11,946 bases of DNA from Metabacillus rhizolycopersici (GTDB taxonomy: Bacteria > Bacillota > Bacilli > Bacillales > Bacillaceae): assembly GCF_020075705.1 (NCBI RefSeq), contig NZ_JAIQUM010000107.1, forward strand, positions 1 through 11,946, in the 5' to 3' direction. Below the pieces are notes generated by a model. That model saw only the letters and a program-made list of their open reading frames with translations, ran no database searches and had not been told where the DNA came from. Below, in pieces: positions 6,024 through 11,946 of this stretch. The position numbers and the translations under genes are program-made. Within the stretch, counting starts at the first letter, position 1, and the number at the start of each line of letters is the position of its first letter.

Positions 6024-7508
6024 GTGAAAGAGCTGAGAAAGTACCAAATGTATATTAATGGAGAGTGGGTTGACTCATCAAGTGGCGAATATTTCGCTAG
6101 CTACAATCCTGCAACCGAAGAAGCATGGTGTCAGGTCGCAAAAGGGACGACTGAAGATGTAGATCGTGCTGTTCAAGCTGCTCACCATGCGTTCTTACAT
6201 TCAGAATGGGCCAATATGACATTTACAGAACGAGGCCGCCTCGTTCGCAAGCTAGGTGAGCTAATTGCTGAGCATGCCGATGCACTAGCTGAAGTAGAAA
6301 CATTAGATAACGGGAAATTAATAAGAGAAATGCGTGGTCAAGTAAATTATTTACCGGAATTTTTTTATTACTATGCAGGGCTTGCTGATAAAATTCATGG
6401 TCAAACTCTACCAATCGATAAAAAAGATATGTTTGCTTTTACATCAAAAGAGCCATTAGGAGTAGTAGCAGCCATTACTCCTTGGAATTCTCCACTTTAT
6501 TTAACAACGTTGAAACTTGCACCTGCTCTTATTGCGGGTAACACTATCGTGATTAAACCTTCAGAAATGACTTCAGCGTCTCTTTTAGAACTAGTCAAGC
6601 TAGTTGAAAAGGCTGGTTTTCCATCAGGTGTCGTCAATGTCGTTACCGGCTTTGGAATGCCTGTAGGTGATGCACTGACTTCACATCCCCTTGTAAGACG
6701 AATTGCTTTTACGGGAGGTTCAGAATCTGCTCGTCATATTGTACGGAATTCAGCTCAAAACTTTGCACAATTATCGCTTGAACTTGGTGGGAAATCACCC
6801 AATATTGTGTTTGAAGATGCCAATCTAGATAATGCAGCAATGGGGATTATAGCTGGTATATTCGGTGCTTCAGGACAAAGCTGTGTCGCTGGTTCACGTG
6901 CATTTTTACATGTTGATATTTACGATCAAGTAATGGAGAAACTTGTTGATCGTGTATCAAAAATTAAAATTGGTGACCCTTTTCAAGCTGATACAGAAAT
7001 GGGACCACTAGCAACTCACGCTCAATTGGAACGTATGGAACAATATGTGTCGATTGGTTTAGAGGAAGGCGGCAAGCTTGTACACGGTGGAAAAAGACCT
7101 GAACATTTAGAAAAAGGTTGGTATTTTGAGCCGACAATCTTTGAACATACCGATAATAAGTCGCGCATTACAAAAGAGGAAATTTTTGGTCCTGTTTTAA
7201 GTGTGATTCCTTTTAAAGATGAAGATGAAATTATTCAACTAGCAAACAGCACTGATTATGGATTAGCTGCTGGTATTTGGGCAAGTGATATTGCAAGAGC
7301 TCACCGAGTAGCAAAGGCGATTCGTGCAGGAATCGTATGGGTGAATACATATCGAAGCATCTCCCCAATCGCTGCAATTGGAGGATCTGGACTAAGTGGG
7401 TATGGCAGAGAAGGCGGATATGAAGCAATTAATGAATATATGCAGGACAAAACAGTTTGGATCAATACATCATCTGAACCTATGCCAGATCCGTTCATAA
7501 TGAGGTAA
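6024..7508 (+). CDS. Aldehyde dehydrogenase, NAD-type (TgnC-like candidate)
   Basis: A 494-residue member of the aldehyde dehydrogenase superfamily, full length. Catalytic residues are visible: N155 (TPWNSP), K178 (IKPSE), E253 (LELGGKSP) and nucleophile C287 (GQSCVAG); EIFGPV follows in the C-terminal half. The glutamate right after KPS is typical of NAD-preferring members. Start is GTG at 6024 with AGGGGG about 8 nt upstream; the gene follows the hydrolase by 13 bp. In the trigonelline model this enzyme would oxidise the semialdehyde or hydroxybutyrolactone ring-opening product to the substituted succinate (the TgnC step). Which of the two dehydrogenases does which step cannot be settled by eye. 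Confidence 0.88.
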   Translation: MKELRKYQMYINGEWVDSSSGEYFASYNPATEEAWCQVAKGTTEDVDRAVQAAHHAFLHSEWANMTFTERGRLVRKLGELIAEHADALAEVETLDNGKLIREMRGQVNYLPEFFYYYAGLADKIHGQTLPIDKKDMFAFTSKEPLGVVAAITPWNSPLYLTTLKLAPALIAGNTIVIKPSEMTSASLLELVKLVEKAGFPSGVVNVVTGFGMPVGDALTSHPLVRRIAFTGGSESARHIVRNSAQNFAQLSLELGGKSPNIVFEDANLDNAAMGIIAGIFGASGQSCVAGSRAFLHVDIYDQVMEKLVDRVSKIKIGDPFQADTEMGPLATHAQLERMEQYVSIGLEEGGKLVHGGKRPEHLEKGWYFEPTIFEHTDNKSRITKEEIFGPVLSVIPFKDEDEIIQLANSTDYGLAAGIWASDIARAHRVAKAIRAGIVWVNTYRSISPIAAIGGSGLSGYGREGGYEAINEYMQDKTVWINTSSEPMPDPFIMR

Positions 7509-7567
7509 AAACAGTCGTACTGTAAAGCACTCTTTATAGAAGATGTTATCGTCAGGAGGAATGAATA

Positions 7568-8128
7568 ATGAAATTACTAGGTATTTCAGGAACTATTACA
7601 GGATCAAAAACCAAAATTGTTGTTGAAAAAGTTTTAGAGGAAGTAAAAAAAAATCACCCTGAAATCCAAGTAGAATTGCTTGATTTGAAAGAATATGATG
7701 TTCAGTTCTGCGATGGGCGTGATCCATCAACGTATACGGGGGATACAAAAAAAGTAATTAATCTTATTTCGTCAGCAGATTTTTATATTGTCGGTACACC
7801 AATTTTCCAAGGTTCATATACAGGAGCTCTAAAAAACTTGTTTGACTTAGTCGATCCGAAAGTTTTTCGTAATAAAGTGATGGGGTTTGTTGCGACAGGA
7901 GGAACATATCAACATTATTTGGTTATTGAAAACCAATTAAAACCAATCGCAGGGTATTTACGTGCTTATACAGCTCCAAGCTATGTTTATGCCCATAAGG
8001 ACCATTTTTTCCAAGACGAATTGGTCGATGAAGAAGTAATAGAACGTGTGACATACTTAGCAAAAGAACTTGTTTTTATGCAAAAATCACTAAAAGCAGT
8101 ATCGGAAACAGTAGGAGAATTAAATTGA
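7568..8128 (+). CDS. NAD(P)H-dependent FMN reductase (SsuE/MsuE-like)
   Basis: A 186-residue flavodoxin-like reductase. Residues 5-15 (GISGTITGSKT) form the FMN phosphate loop and 76-95 carry the typical GTPIFQGSYTGALKNLFDLV block. It reduces FMN at the expense of NAD(P)H and hands FMNH2 to a partner oxygenase, here most likely the luciferase-like protein at 3480-4625. AGGAGG stands 8 nt before the ATG. A 59-bp gap after the dehydrogenase has no clear promoter, only a small ACAGT/ACTGT dyad. The gene overlaps the flavokinase gene by four bases (TTGA), so an FMN-making and an FMN-reducing enzyme are coupled in translation. Confidence 0.88.
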   Translation: MKLLGISGTITGSKTKIVVEKVLEEVKKNHPEIQVELLDLKEYDVQFCDGRDPSTYTGDTKKVINLISSADFYIVGTPIFQGSYTGALKNLFDLVDPKVFRNKVMGFVATGGTYQHYLVIENQLKPIAGYLRAYTAPSYVYAHKDHFFQDELVDEEVIERVTYLAKELVFMQKSLKAVSETVGELN

Positions 8129-8511
8129 CAGTGATTGCGGGTAAAGTGATAAGGGGAAATCAGATTGGTCGTACGATTGGATTTCCGACAGCTAATCTTT
8201 TTATTGATACAGAGGATCCGTATTTAACAAAGGGTGTATATGGAGTTAAGATTTGGCATAAAAACATCCAATATGATGGAATCATGAATGTAGGGGTTCG
8301 TCCTACTATTAATAAAGAAGATTTACAAGTTCATTATGAAGTTCATATTTTTAATTTTAATCAAATTATTTATGGTGAAGAACTAAAGGTAGACGTTTTC
8401 TTTTTCGTAAGGGAGGAAACATCCTTTGGCTCTATAAATCAGCTAGTGTTACAAATCAAGAAGGATATTGAACTTGTAGAAAATAGATTTAAATTAGAAT
8501 GTGTCAATTAA
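8125..8511 (+). CDS. ribR: Stand-alone flavokinase, N-terminal half of RibR-type protein
   Basis: A 128-residue riboflavin kinase domain, converting riboflavin and ATP to FMN. Visible motifs: GRTIGFPTAN (15-24, nucleotide and magnesium binding), KGVYGV (36-41), MNVGVRPT (54-61) and E72-V-H-I-F-N-F with the presumed catalytic glutamate. The N-terminal adenylyltransferase domain of the housekeeping RibF/RibC is absent, so it makes FMN without FAD. Start is TTG at 8125, supported by AGGAG 7 nt upstream and by the MTVIAG beginning, which resembles B. subtilis RibR. It ends in TAA (8509-8511) where RibR, as I recall it, continues into a second domain. B. subtilis ribR also lies in an operon with FMN-dependent monooxygenase genes, so a dedicated FMN supply is the likely role. 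Confidence 0.85.
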   Translation: MTVIAGKVIRGNQIGRTIGFPTANLFIDTEDPYLTKGVYGVKIWHKNIQYDGIMNVGVRPTINKEDLQVHYEVHIFNFNQIIYGEELKVDVFFFVREETSFGSINQLVLQIKKDIELVENRFKLECVN

Positions 8512-8526
8512 AACGTTTTTTCGGTT

Positions 8527-8541
8527 AGGGGGAACAAAATG
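8527..8541 (+). promoter_or_regulatory. Ribosome binding site that restarts translation after the ribR stop
   Basis: AGGGGG (8527-8532), then AACAAA and ATG (8539). The good match and 6-nt spacing argue that the downstream frame is made as its own protein and not only as a readthrough product of the in-frame TAA at 8509-8511. Confidence 0.6.
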
Positions 8542-8844
8542 ATATCAAATGCCGATGAAATGATTCATTTAACTGATTTTTCATTCATTCAACTATGTAA
8601 TGAGAAATATGGCGTGAATAGAGGTATATATAACACTATTGATTCTTGGTTTTACAATAAAGGAATAGAAAATATTTTAGAACGTCGTAGAAATATTTTA
8701 TTTTTTCTCGAATCCCTTAATGAAAAAACGGAAACAAAAAATCTCCGTCCAAAGTTTGGAAGTGGAGGTTTAACATTAAAACTACAAGAATATTTTTCTA
8801 CATTGGGTAAGAATGACGTTTTAAAAATTGTTTCTAATCTTTAG
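8539..8844 (+). CDS. ribR: RibR C-terminal-like small protein, separated by an in-frame stop
   Basis: A 101-residue protein in exactly the same frame as the flavokinase, separated from it by TAA and nine sense codons. Residues 23-38 (KYGVNRGIYNTIDSWF), the basic ERRRN (48-52) and FGSGGL (about 73-78) resemble, from memory, the C-terminal half of B. subtilis RibR. That half is reported to bind RNA and to counteract FMN riboswitches, keeping riboflavin genes on. As a separate protein it could raise flavin production without the kinase. Alternatives are a recent nonsense mutation in a fused ribR with fortuitous re-initiation, or stop-codon readthrough. The open frame and kept motifs argue against decay. 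No other family comes to mind. Confidence 0.65.
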   Translation: MISNADEMIHLTDFSFIQLCNEKYGVNRGIYNTIDSWFYNKGIENILERRRNILFFLESLNEKTETKNLRPKFGSGGLTLKLQEYFSTLGKNDVLKIVSNL

Positions 8845-8859
8845 AGAAATCTCTAGTTC

Positions 8860-10326
8860 ATGAAGGAAGGTATGGTAGATCAAATGACTTTTGTAGATAA
8901 AGTGACTAGAAAACATTTATTAATTGGTGGAGAATGGATAGAAGCGAAGGAATACAGTATATTACGCTCTCCTTACTCAGGAGAAGTCATAGCTGAAATC
9001 CCTCTGGCAACAGAGGCTGAAGTCGACCAAGCTATTGAAGCGGCTCGCGAAGCTAAGAAAGTGATGGCGAAAATGCCAGCCCATCAACGTGCAAAAATCT
9101 TGGAAACATTGGCACAACTTCTTGAAGTTCGTGCAGAGGAAGCAGCTCAAATAATATCTATTGAATCAGCCAAGCCGATCACAACAGCGAAGGGAGAGGT
9201 AGCTCGAACCATTGAAACCTACAAGTTTGCTGCAGAGGAAGCAAAACGAATTCATGGAGAAACAATTTCATTAGACGCTGCTCAAGGTGGTGAAAATCGC
9301 CTTGGTTACACTGTGCGTGAACCAATTGGAATTATTGGGGCAATTACCCCTTTCAATTTTCCTATGAATCTAGTCTCTCACAAAGTTGGTCCGGCTATTG
9401 CTGCAGGGAATACAATTGTACTAAAGCCTGCAGGTCAAACACCACTATCCTCATTTTTCATTGCTGAGCTCTTGCAAGAAGCTGGATTACCAGCAGGAGC
9501 ATTGAATGTGGTCACAGGATCAGGGCGAATAGTCGGCGATAAGTTGGTTACTGATCCTAGAGTAAGCATGATTACCTTTACTGGAAGTCCAGGGGTTGGA
9601 ATTGGGATCCGTAATAAAGCAGGTTTGAAGCGTGTGACGTTGGAGCTAGGATCTAATGCTGCTGTTATTGTTGACAAAGGAGTCGATATCGATAAGATTA
9701 TTGCTCGCTGTGTGACGGGTGCGTTTTCGAACCAAGGGCAGGTATGTATTTCGTTACAAAGAATTTATGCTCATGAAGAAATCTATGATTCTTTCATTGA
9801 AAAGTTTATCGAGGCAACGAAACGATTAACAATAGGGGATCCACTTGATCCAAAAACGGATGTTTCCGCTCTAATTTCTTCAAATGATGTTGAAAGAACT
9901 CTCAATTGGATTGAAGAGGCAAAACAAGGTGGAGCCAATATAGCTACAGGTGGAAAAGCAGAAGGCAATATTCTTCATCCAACAGTTATATTAAATGCTG
10001 ACACTCGCTTAAAGGTATCCTGCCAGGAAGTATTTGCTCCAATTGTTTTAATCAATAAGGTTCAATCTATTGAAGAAGCAATTGATTTCGTCAATGACTC
10101 CAATTATGGTCTGCAAGCTGGAATTTATACAGACAATGTCCATACAGCATTAGATGCAGCAGAAAATTTACACGTTGGTGGAGTCCTGATCAACGACATT
10201 CCAACATTCCGTGTCGATAATATGCCATACGGTGGTGTGAAGGAAAGTGGAACAGGTCGTGAAGGCTTAAAATATGCGGTTGAAGAAATGACAGAAATGA
10301 AGCTGGTTGTCTGGAATCGAAATTAG
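8860..10326 (+). CDS. Aldehyde dehydrogenase, succinate-semialdehyde dehydrogenase-like
   Basis: A full-length (488-residue) aldehyde dehydrogenase of the clade with lactaldehyde, phosphonoacetaldehyde and archaeal MJ1411-type enzymes. Seen: N166 (TPFNFP), K189 (LKPAG), E262 (LELGSN), C296 (GQVCIS) and RVDNMPYGGVKESGTGREG near the C-terminus. The glutamate after KP that favours NAD is absent, so NADP use is possible. In the pathway model it would oxidise succinate semialdehyde to succinate (the TgnE step). The start is uncertain: ATG at 8860 lacks a clear ribosome binding site, while AAGGAAGG (8863-8870) lies 13 nt before ATG 8884, giving a protein beginning MTFVDK. A small TAGAGA/TCTCTA dyad (8842-8855) stands before the first ATG. 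Confidence 0.85.
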   Translation: MKEGMVDQMTFVDKVTRKHLLIGGEWIEAKEYSILRSPYSGEVIAEIPLATEAEVDQAIEAAREAKKVMAKMPAHQRAKILETLAQLLEVRAEEAAQIISIESAKPITTAKGEVARTIETYKFAAEEAKRIHGETISLDAAQGGENRLGYTVREPIGIIGAITPFNFPMNLVSHKVGPAIAAGNTIVLKPAGQTPLSSFFIAELLQEAGLPAGALNVVTGSGRIVGDKLVTDPRVSMITFTGSPGVGIGIRNKAGLKRVTLELGSNAAVIVDKGVDIDKIIARCVTGAFSNQGQVCISLQRIYAHEEIYDSFIEKFIEATKRLTIGDPLDPKTDVSALISSNDVERTLNWIEEAKQGGANIATGGKAEGNILHPTVILNADTRLKVSCQEVFAPIVLINKVQSIEEAIDFVNDSNYGLQAGIYTDNVHTALDAAENLHVGGVLINDIPTFRVDNMPYGGVKESGTGREGLKYAVEEMTEMKLVVWNRN

Positions 10327-10339
10327 GGAGTGGAAAAGC

Positions 10340-10594
10340 ATGGCTTATTATGCAGCAATTTTACATATGATTGATGCTGAAAAAAATAAAGAAGTGCGAC
10401 CACGTCATATCGAGTATTTAGATGAACTTGATGAAAAAGGGAAAATTTTTGCAAGAGGGCCTTTTGCGGATGGATCAGGCGGTTTAGTTGTATATATTGC
10501 AGATACATTTGAAGAAGCTCTTTCGTTAGCGGAAAATGATCCACATGTCATCCATAGAGTGCGCAGGCTTGAATTAAAAGAATGGACAATTTAA
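10340..10594 (+). CDS. YciI family protein
   Basis: An 84-residue protein of the YciI/DABB ferredoxin-like fold: MAYYAAILHMIDAEKN, then RPRHIEYLDEL with the conserved histidine, GKIFARGPFADGSGGLVVY and a closing AENDPHVIHRV segment. The ATG at 10340 has AGGGAG about 10 nt upstream; a longer frame from a TTG at 10307 would overlap the dehydrogenase and lacks support. The family includes dehalogenase- and muconolactone isomerase-like small enzymes with a His-Asp pair, often at the end of aromatic degradation operons. A role as isomerase or lactone-processing enzyme on a ring-fission product is possible but unproven. It is the last gene before the IS element and no good terminator follows. Confidence 0.8.
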   Translation: MAYYAAILHMIDAEKNKEVRPRHIEYLDELDEKGKIFARGPFADGSGGLVVYIADTFEEALSLAENDPHVIHRVRRLELKEWTI

Positions 10595-10604
10595 TAAAGA
10601 GTGG

Positions 10605-10610
10605 CTTTGT
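10605..10610. repeat. CTTTGT repeat flanking the IS element (left copy)
   Basis: CTTTGT at 10605-10610 touches the left terminal repeat and recurs at 11478-11483 touching the right one. Six bases is shorter than the 8-bp target duplication usual for the IS6 family, so this may be a partial duplication or chance. Confidence 0.35.
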
Positions 10611-10611
10611 G

Positions 10612-11477
10612 GGTTCTGGTGCAAAGATGATTTCAAAAAAACATAGGACATGAATTTCTTGCTAACTTACGGATTATGATGCGATGCCAAACAGTTTATC
10701 AATGAATTCTTTTCGATTTTGGACAGACTTCACCTGCTGTTGGTGAACCTGTCCTTTTTTCATCATATGCAAGGCTTCAATGCCACGTACTATTGAAGTA
10801 GCAGTTTCATACGTTTTGAATCCTAGCATGGAGCGTACTCTTTTCTTAATGAAACGATGATCTTGTTCTACGATATTATTGAGATATTTCACTTGTCTCA
10901 TTTGGATGCCTTCAGGCACCTTTTGCTCGTCTTTTAGCTGTTGAATGGCTACAGGATACGCTGGATTTTTATCGACAGTGATGACACGAGGCTTAGAAAC
11001 ATGAAAAAAACGCAAAGCTTTCTTGAAGAAGCACTTTGCAGCCTTTTGGTCTCTTGTTTTGCTTAGGTAAAAGTCAATGGTGTTTCCTTCAGAATCCACT
11101 GCACGATACAGATACATCCATTGCCCTTTTACTTTGATATACGTTTCGTCCACTCTCCATGAATCATTTGTACGTTTTAGATGACGGCGAAGTCGCTTGT
11201 CTAATTCAGGACTATACTGATGAACCCAACGCATAATGGTCGTGTGAGCCATCGATAATCCCCGTTCCTCCATCATTTCCACAAGATTACGAAAGCTCAA
11301 GTTGTATTGTAGGTACCATCTGACAGTAAGAAGAATAATATCGGGTTGATAATGTTTCCACTTGAATAAATTTTGCTTTTCCATACTGAATACCATCCCT
11401 TTTCTAGATTGATAGTATCAGTATGTCCAAGATTTAGAGATTACTTGCAAGTGTCTTAAAGTCTTTGTACCAGAACC
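10612..11477 (-). mobile_element. Complete IS6-family (IS240-like) insertion sequence
   Basis: An element of about 866 bp with terminal inverted repeats of 17 bp and one mismatch: left GGGTTCTGGTGCAAAGA (10611-10627), right TCTTTGTACCAGAACCC (11462-11478). The exact outer base is ambiguous by one G/C. It carries one intact transposase on the minus strand. It landed directly downstream of the catabolic genes and inside the start of a minus-strand gene whose ATG is at 11490. An outward-facing promoter was not identified. Confidence 0.88.
10674..11384 (-). CDS. IS6-family transposase, apparently intact
   Basis: A 236-residue DDE transposase from the ATG at 11384. Catalytic residues are D79 (WRVDETY), D138 (ITVDKNPAYP) and E173 (NNIVEQDH), with 34 residues between the last two as usual for this family. 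The N-terminal part carries a helix-turn-helix-like region (about 30-60). A frame start at 11396 exists, but its ATG abuts the AAAAGGG ribosome binding site; the partial copy at 11833 starts at the position equivalent to 11384. Length and motifs are complete, so the element could still be active. Confidence 0.9.
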   Translation of the reverse strand: MEKQNLFKWKHYQPDIILLTVRWYLQYNLSFRNLVEMMEERGLSMAHTTIMRWVHQYSPELDKRLRRHLKRTNDSWRVDETYIKVKGQWMYLYRAVDSEGNTIDFYLSKTRDQKAAKCFFKKALRFFHVSKPRVITVDKNPAYPVAIQQLKDEQKVPEGIQMRQVKYLNNIVEQDHRFIKKRVRSMLGFKTYETATSIVRGIEALHMMKKGQVHQQQVKSVQNRKEFIDKLFGIAS

Positions 11478-11490
11478 CTTTGTTATCCAT
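11478..11490 (-). pseudogene. Start of a minus-strand gene interrupted by the IS element
   Basis: On the minus strand, AAGGAGT (11498-11504) is followed after 7 nt by ATG (11490) and codons for M-D-N-K, then the IS terminal repeat begins. A well-placed ribosome binding site with only four codons left suggests an interrupted gene. Joining across the IS with one CTTTGT copy removed gives MDNKATLY and a stop, so either the gene was tiny or the far side was already deleted. Identity unknown. Confidence 0.3.
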
Positions 11491-11607
11491 GATAATTACT
11501 CCTTAAAACTTTTTACTAGCAGTATTGCATAGCAAATTTTAAGATATTCACGGACACAAAGAAATTAGCTAAAATTAGTACTGAATCGAGGATATTTTGG
11601 TTTTACC

Positions 11608-11628
11608 ACCGCGATAGCGGTTTTGTCC
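11608..11628 (+). terminator. Short GC hairpin followed by TTT
   Basis: ACCGC (11608-11612) and GCGGT (11617-11621) form a 5-bp stem with a GATA loop, followed by TTTGTCC. Short stem and interrupted T-run make it a weak candidate only. Confidence 0.3.
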
Positions 11629-11630
11629 AA

Positions 11631-11689
11631 TATACATTATATTCACTAGTTACGGCAGTATCTTATTTTAACTAGTCATATAATGTGTA
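11631..11689. repeat. Near-perfect ~21-nt inverted repeat with 16-nt loop
   Basis: The left arm (11631-11652) and the reverse complement of the right arm (11669-11689) share ACATTATAT and ACTAGTTA, differing by two substitutions and one extra base. The loop is 11653-11668. The arms are AT-rich and no T-run follows, so it is not a typical terminator. It could be a regulatory dyad, a recombination site or the relic of a small non-autonomous element. Confidence 0.55.
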
Positions 11690-11739
11690 AAGTAGGTTCT
11701 TATTTTAGTAGGATTCCCCACTTTTAACTCAGCATATAA

Positions 11740-11946
11740 GGTTCTGGTGCAAAAACTTCAGGGCAATTGCAACTAATCTCTAAATTTTGGACATACTGAT
11801 ACTATTACTCTAAAAAAAGGGGCATGATCAGTATGGAAAACCAAAATGTATTCAAATGGAAACATTATCAGCCTGACATTATTTTATTAACAGTGAGATG
11901 GTACCTACGGTACAACTTAAGTTTTCGTGATTTGGTGGAAATGATG
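11740..11946 (+). mobile_element. Left end of a second IS6-family element
   Basis: Starts with terminal repeat GGTTCTGGTGCAAAAA (11740-11755), very like the outer 16 bases of the neighbouring element, followed by the leader and transposase start. It is truncated by the window edge. Orientation is opposite to the complete copy and the same as the remnant at 1-236. Confidence 0.85.
11833..11946 (+). CDS. IS6-family transposase, N-terminal part (runs off the window)
   Basis: Begins at the ATG at 11833 (MENQNVFKWKHYQPD) with AAAAAAAGGGG upstream. The 38 visible residues differ from the complete copy at only a few positions (for example K3N, L6V, Q26R, N33D), so it is a close relative and not an identical copy. 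The catalytic part lies outside the window, so its integrity is unknown. Confidence 0.85.
   Translation, partial: MENQNVFKWKHYQPDIILLTVRWYLRYNLSFRDLVEMM

Larger units (their letters stand above)
11491..11739. other. 249-bp spacer between two IS6-family elements
   Basis: No gene is seen. It holds the leader of the interrupted minus-strand gene, a short GC hairpin (11608-11621) and a long AT-rich inverted repeat (11631-11689). Confidence 0.6.

Noticed and set aside
8125..8511. Full RibF/RibC bifunctional flavokinase/FAD synthetase
   Set aside because: No adenylyltransferase domain lies upstream; the gene begins inside a ribosome binding site context after the FMN reductase and matches a kinase domain only.
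10307..10594. Longer 95-residue version of the YciI protein starting at TTG
   Set aside because: It would overlap the dehydrogenase by 20 bases; the ATG at 10340 has a proper ribosome binding site and matches the family N-terminus.
1..11477. Simple recent composite transposon with identical IS ends
   Set aside because: The left copy has lost its inner terminal repeat and differs from the right copy at about 20% of the visible residues.
1..11946. tRNA, rRNA genes or a CRISPR array
   Set aside because: No cloverleaf, rRNA-like block or regularly spaced direct repeats were seen.

Overview
The window looks like an accessory catabolic island in a low-GC Gram-positive bacterium of the Bacillus group. 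The evidence is the AT-rich sequence, strong AGGAGG ribosome binding sites, GTG/TTG starts, cre-like CcpA sites, IS240-like IS6-family insertion sequences and a RibR-type flavokinase. I cannot name the species.

Layout. Positions 1-236 hold the 3' end of an IS6-family transposase that has lost its terminal repeat. Positions 237-975 are non-coding and end in the control region of the first gene; they also hold a 21-codon remnant of a minus-strand gene start. Eleven plus-strand reading frames follow: a BCCT transporter (976-2580), a GntR/FCD regulator (2785-3459), a luciferase-like flavin monooxygenase (3480-4625), a DUF1185 'amino acid synthesis' protein (4626-5204), an alpha/beta hydrolase (5204-6010), an aldehyde dehydrogenase (6024-7508), an NAD(P)H-FMN reductase (7568-8128), a flavokinase (8125-8511), a small protein resembling the C-terminal half of RibR (8539-8844), a second aldehyde dehydrogenase (8860-10326) and a YciI-like protein (10340-10594). 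A complete IS6-family element (about 10612-11477, transposase on the minus strand) follows at once. It sits in the fifth codon of another minus-strand gene start. A further IS6-family element begins at 11740 and runs off the window.

How the genes fit together (inference). An FMN-dependent two-component oxygenase with its own reductase, an alpha/beta hydrolase and two aldehyde dehydrogenases matches, step for step, the oxidative ring opening known for trigonelline (N-methylnicotinate; TgnABCDE of Acinetobacter baylyi) and resembles pyridine and vitamin B6 ring degradation, which end at succinate semialdehyde and succinate. The BCCT transporter, a family for quaternary-ammonium betaines, makes a pyridinium betaine such as trigonelline or homarine the best substrate guess. 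The cluster also carries its own flavin supply: FMN reductase, flavokinase and a RibR-like C-terminal protein. In B. subtilis RibR, the two activities are one polypeptide; here a single in-frame TAA separates them and the second half has its own ribosome binding site.

Regulation seen in sequence. Three copies of a 17-bp palindrome (ideal TTGCATG-GTA-CATGCAA) lie just downstream of the transporter promoter, just downstream of the regulator promoter, and next to the regulator's ribosome binding site. Both promoters share AATATATTGACA and both regions carry a cre-like site. This suggests local control by the GntR protein plus carbon catabolite repression.
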